64,000 bases of DNA. Source: Bombus terrestris. Its lineage: Eukaryota > Arthropoda > Insecta > Hymenoptera > Apidae. Made by a program: the position numbers and the translations under genes. The stretch lies in contig NC_063270.1 of the NCBI RefSeq assembly GCF_910591885.1, positions 4,898,001 through 4,962,000 on the forward strand, in the 5' to 3' direction. Below are positions 59,001 through 64,000 of this stretch, in pieces. How positions within the stretch are numbered: position 1 is the first letter of the stretch; each line of letters opens with the position of its first letter. Below the pieces are notes generated by a model that saw only the letters and a program-made list of their open reading frames with translations, searched no databases and had not been told where the DNA came from.

Positions 59001-61490
59001 ATACTATTACGTTATAACGTATAACGTTATATACTATTACGTAATAACGTATAACGTTATATACTATGACGTTATAACGTATAACGTTATATACTATGAC
59101 GTTATAACGTATAACGTTATATACTATTACGCTATAACGTATAACGTTATACACTATTACGTTATAACGGATAACGTTATATAGAATTACGTCATAACGT
59201 ACAACGTTATATACTATTACATTAAAACGTGTAACGTTATATACTATTACGTTATAACGTATAACGTTATATACTATTTCGTTATTACGTATAACGTTAT
59301 ATAATATTACGTTATAACGTATAACGCTATATACTACTACGATACAACGTGTAACGACATATAGTATTACTGTACAACGTGCAGCGTTATGTAGTACTAC
59401 GTTATAACGTGTAACCTTATATAATACTGCGTTATAATGTATAACGTTATATACTGTTACGTTATAACGTATAACGTTATATATTATTAAGTTATAACGT
59501 ATAACGTTATATACTACTACTATACAACGTGTAACGATATATAGTATTACTATACATCATGCAGCGTTATTTAGTATTACGTTATAACGTGTAACGTTAC
59601 ATACTACTACTAAACAACGTGTGACGATATATAGTATTACTATACAACGTGCAGCGTTATGTAGTATTACGTTATAACGTGTAACGTTATATACTGTTAC
59701 GTTATAACGTATATCGTTATATACTATTACGTTATAACGTATAACGTTATACACAATTACGTTATAACGTGTAATGTCATATATTACTGCGATATGACAT
59801 ATAAAGTTATATACTATTACGTTGTAACGTATAACGTTATATACTATTACGTTATAACGTATAACGTTATATACTACTACTAAACAACGTGTGACGATAT
59901 ATAGTATTACTATACAACGTGCAGCGTTATGTAGTATTACGTTATAACGTGTAACGTCATATATTACTGCGATGTAACATATATCGTTATATACTTTTAC
60001 GTTCTAACGTATAACGTTATATAAATTACGGTATGACGTATAACGTTATATACTATTACGTTATAACGTATAACGTTATATACTATTACGTAATAACGTA
60101 TAACGTTATATACTATTACGTTATAACGTATAACGTTATATACTATTACGTTATAACGTGTAACGTTATATACTATTACGTTATAACGTATAACGTTATA
60201 TACTATTACGTTATAACGTGTAACGCTATATACTATTACGTTATAACGTATAACGTTATATGCTCTTACGTTATAACGTATAACGTTATATACTATTACG
60301 TTATAACGTATAACGTTATATAATATTACGTTATAACGTATAACGTTATATACTACTACGATACAACGTGTAACGACATATAGTATTACTATACAACGTG
60401 CAGCGTTATGTACTATTACGTTATAACGTGTAACGTTATATACTACTACGTTATAACGTATAACGTTATATACTATGACGTAATATCGTATAACGTCATA
60501 TACTATTACGTTATAACGTATAACGTTATATACTATTACGTTATAACGTACAACGTCATATACTATTACGTTATAACGTATAACGTTCTATGCTATTACG
60601 TTATAACGTATAACGTTATATACTATTACGTTATAACGTATAACGTTATATAATATTACGTTATAACGTATAACGTTATACACAATTACGATATAACGTG
60701 TAACGTCATATATTACTGCGATATAACATATAACGTTATATAGTTTTACGTTCTAACATATAACGTTATATACTATTACGGTATGACGTATAACGTTATA
60801 TACTATTACGTTATAACGTATAACGTTATACACTATTACGGAATTACGTATAACGTTATATACTATTACGTTATAACGTATAACGTTATACACAATTACG
60901 TTATAACGTGTAATGTCATATATTACTGCGATATGACATATAAAGTTATATACTATTACGTTGTAACGTATAACGTTATATACTATTACGTTATACCGTA
61001 TAACGTTATATACTACTACTATACAACGTGTAACGATATATAGTATTACTATACAACGAGCAGCGTTATGTAGTATTACGTTATAACGTGTAACGTTACA
61101 TACTATTACGTTATAACGTATAACGTTATATGCTATTACGTTATAATGTATAACGTTATATACTATTAAGTTATAACGTATAACGTTATATACTACTACT
61201 ATACAACGTGTAACGATATATAGTATTACTATACATCATGCAGCGTTATGTAGTATTACGTTATAACGTGTAACGTTACATACTATTACGTTATAACGTA
61301 TAACGTTATATACTATTACGTTATAACGTATAACGTTATACACAATTACGTTATAACGTATAACGTTATATACTATGATGTTATAACATATAACGTTATA
61401 TACTAGTACGTTATAACGTAAAACGTTATATACTATTACGTTATAACGTGTAACGTTATATACTACTACGATATAACATATAACGTTATA

Positions 61491-64000
61491 TACTATATTT
61501 TCTAACTTATAACGTTATATACTATTACGTAATATCGTATAGCGTTATATACTATTACGTTATAACGTATAACGTTATATACTATTACGTAATAACGTAT
61601 AACGTTATATACTATGACGTTATAACGTATAACGTTATATACTATTACGCTATAACGTATCTCGTTATACACTATTACGTTATGACGTGTAACGTCATAT
61701 ATTTCTGCGATATAACATATAAAGTTATATTCTATGACGTTGTAACGTATAACGTATATACTATTACGTTATAACGTATAACGTTATATACTATTACGTT
61801 ATAACGTATAACGTTATATACTACTACTATACAACGTGTAACGATATATAGTATTACTATACAACGTGCAGCGTTATGTAGTATTACGTTATAACGTGTA
61901 ACGTTACATACTATTACGTTATAACGTATAACGTTATATACTATTACGTTATAACGTATAACGTTATATACTATTACGTTATAACGTGTAACGCTATATA
62001 CTATTACGTTATAACGTATAACGTTATATAATATTACGATATAACGTATAACGTTATATACTACTACGATACAACGTGTAACGACATATAGTATTACTAT
62101 ACAACGTGCAGCGTTATGTAGTATTACGTTATAACGTGTAACGTTATATACTACTACGTTATAATGTATAACGTTATATACTATTACGTTATAACGTATA
62201 ACGTTATATAGTATTACGCTATAACGCATAACGTTATATACTATTACGTTATAACGTATAACGTTATACACAATTACGTTATAACGTGTAACGTTATATA
62301 CTATTACGTTATAACGTATAACGTTATATAATATTACGTTATAACGTATAACGTTATGTACTACTACGATACAACGTGTAACGACATATAGTATTACTAT
62401 ACAACGTGCAGCGTTATGTAGTATTACGTTATAACGTGTAACGTTATATACTACTACGTTATAATGTATAACGTTATATACTATTACGTTATAACGTATA
62501 ACGTTATATAGTATTACGCTATAACGCATAACGTTATATACTATTACGTTATAACGTATAACGCTATACACAATTACGTTATGACGTGTAACGTCATATA
62601 TTACTGCGATATAACATATAAAGTTATATTCTATGACGTTGTAACGTATAACGTATACACTATTACGTTATAACGTATAACGTTATATACTATTACGTTA
62701 TAACGTATAACGTTATATACTACTACTATACAACGTGTAACGATATATAGTATTACTATACAACGTGCAGCGTTATGTAGTATTACGTTATAACGTGTAA
62801 CGTTACATACTATTACGTTATAACGTATAACGTTATATACTACTACGATACAACGTGTAACGACATATAGTATTACTATACAACGTGCAGCGTTATGTAG
62901 TATTACGTTATAACGTGTAACGTTATATACTACTACGTTATAATGTATAACGTTATATACTATTACGTTATAACGTATAACGTTATATAGTATTACGCTA
63001 TAACGCATAACGTTATATACTATTACGTTATAACGTATAACGTTATACACAATTACGTTATAACGTGTAACGTCATATATTACTGCGATATAACATATAA
63101 AGTTATATTCTATTACGTTGTAACGTATACCGTATATACTATTACGTTATAACGTATAACGTTATATACTACTACTATACAACGTGTAACGATATATAGT
63201 ATTACTATACAACGTGCAGCGTTATGTAGTATTACGTTATAACGTGTAACGTTACATACTATTACGTTATAACGTATAACGTTATATACTATTACGTTAT
63301 AACGTATAACGTTATATACTATTACGTTATAACGTGTAACGTTATATACTACTACGTTATAACGTATAACGTTATATACTATTACGGTATGACGAATAAC
63401 GTTATATACTATTACGTTATAACGTATAAAGCTATATACTATGACGTAATAACGTATAACGTCATATACTATTACGTTATAACGTATAACGTTATATACT
63501 ATTACGTTATAACGTATAACGTTATATACTATTACGTTATAATGTATAACGTTATATACTATTACGTTATAACGTATAACGTTATATACTACTACTATAC
63601 AACATGTAACGATATATAGTATTACTATACATCATGCAGCGTTATGTAGTATTACGTTATAACGTGTAACGTTACATACTATTACGGTATAACGTATAAC
63701 GTTATATACTATTACGTTATAACGTGTAACGTTATATACTACTACGATATAACATATAACGTTATACACTATTACGTTATAACGTGTAACGTCATATACT
63801 ACTACGATATAACATATAACGTTATATACTTTTACGTTCTAACGTATAACGTTATATACTATTACGTAATAACGTATAGCGTTATATACTATTACGTTAT
63901 AACGTATAACGTTTTATACTATTACGTAATAACGTATAACGTTATATACTATGACGTTATAACGTATAACGTTATATACTATTACGCTATAACGTATAAC
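61491..64000. repeat. Right end of window, short-period duplications
   Basis: This stretch has satellite only and runs off the window. It opens with a monomer containing ATATTTTCTAACTTATAACG (about 61495), a relative of the 29-bp variant. It has a high rate of single-base losses (about 61495, 61751, 62650 and 63129). About 62.02-62.28 kb recurs 300 bp later. About 61.68-61.93 kb recurs at offset 899 (TTATGACGTG 61680/62579; TTCTATGACGTTG 61730/62629) and, more diverged, about 478 bp after that. Confidence 0.78.

Larger units (their letters stand above)
50551..61490. repeat. Right-hand subfamily domain (ATGATGTTACAACG variant)
   Basis: This stretch has satellite only. A variant monomer containing ATGATGTTACA is found only here: 52318 (ATGATGTTACAGCG), 54327, 54957, 55647, 55857, 56367, 57867, 58227 and 58767, with a relative at 61375. 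The 29-bp TTTATTTCC variant is absent and TTTTACGTTCTAACG takes its place. From about 53.18 to 60.02 kb I saw no net phase change at all, 6.8 kb of strict 30-bp register. Duplications of 510, 990, 1,320 and 1,500 bp spacing are annotated separately. Confidence 0.82.
5110..63135. repeat. Second one-base-short variant, AACGTATATAC after GTTGTAACG (dispersed)
   Basis: Ten copies lie near 5115, 9344, 41843, 44224, 48991, 50040, 53174, 61751, 62650 and 63129. In each, AACGTTATATAC (or its ACAC form) has become AACGTATATAC, and each lies directly after the GTTGTAACG monomer. None falls in the young block (13.4-40.8 kb), although the GTTGTAACG monomer itself occurs there without the loss. A single origin with later copying is the simplest reading. 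Confidence 0.85.
1..64000. repeat. 30-bp tandem satellite array filling the window
   Basis: Every part of the window reads as head-to-tail copies of a 30-bp monomer; 1561-1590 is a canonical copy. The monomer is about 23% G+C and has three ACG steps. It holds two overlapping perfect 12-bp palindromes, ACGTTATAACGT and TATAACGTTATA. It divides into two related 15-mers, ACGTTATAACGTATA and ACGTTATATACTATT, matching at 11 of 15 positions, so it probably arose by doubling of a 15-mer. Copies differ mainly by substitutions. All copies keep the same orientation; I saw no inversion. Neither end of the array is in the window. Satellites of this kind are typical of centromeric or heterochromatic DNA in eukaryotes, but location and function here are inference. 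Confidence 0.98.

Noticed and set aside
1..64000. CRISPR array
   Set aside because: Monomers abut directly with no unique spacers, and there are no cas genes.
1..64000. Telomeric repeat
   Set aside because: The monomer is 30 bp with no G-rich strand and no known telomere motif.
1..64000. CENP-B box as support for a centromere
   Set aside because: I saw no match to the conserved TTCG...CGGG core; the centromere idea rests only on satellite structure and palindromes.
1..64000. TATA boxes and promoters from the many TATATA runs
   Set aside because: TATATA occurs in most monomers, so it has no specificity, and there is no gene to drive.
1..64000. tRNA, rRNA or other RNA genes
   Set aside because: No stretch departs from the satellite, and the only foldable elements are the short monomer palindromes.

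Overview
The whole window is one uninterrupted tandem satellite array. I found no stretch outside it, no unique sequence, and no convincing protein or RNA gene. The basic monomer is 30 bp, with a canonical copy at 1561-1590. It is AT-rich (7 of 30 bases are G or C) but carries three ACG/CpG steps, and it is built from two diverged 15-bp halves, ACGTTATAACGTATA and ACGTTATATACTATT. About 2,130 monomers fit in 64 kb, and the array runs off both ends. Megabase-type satellite with layered higher-order structure points to a eukaryotic chromosome (centromeric, pericentromeric or other constitutive heterochromatin). I cannot name the organism from the sequence.

Layout. 1 to about 5.1 kb: mixed variants with local 720-bp and 749-bp duplications. 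About 5.1-13.4 kb: an older mosaic with 1,440-bp, 4,318-bp and 2,129-bp spaced duplications. About 13.41-40.7 kb: a young higher-order block. It has two almost identical 11,123-bp units (13411-24533 and 24534-35656; only five differences found) followed by a partial third (35657 to about 40.7 kb) that lacks 450 bp. Older 2,039-bp and 6,835-bp periods are nested inside. About 40.7-41.6 kb: a transition fragment. About 41.6-47.0 kb: the same variant mosaic as on the left of the young block. About 47-50.5 kb: a block with a fresh 570-bp tandem duplication. About 50.5-64 kb: a different subfamily domain marked by its own variant (ATGATGTTACAACG) and by 300, 510, 899, 990, 1,320 and 1,500-bp duplications.

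The most striking property is register. Following the monomer phase from end to end, I account for all net length change with 44 positions: 41 single-base losses, two identical 7-bp gains and one 15-bp loss. Thirty of the losses are copies or relatives of one 29-bp variant monomer and ten are copies of another. Substitutions are common and independent indels are very rare. Because 30 is divisible by 3 and the monomer has one stop-free frame per strand, the array produces long open frames (up to 506 codons) on both strands. I regard these as by-products of the repeat, not genes.
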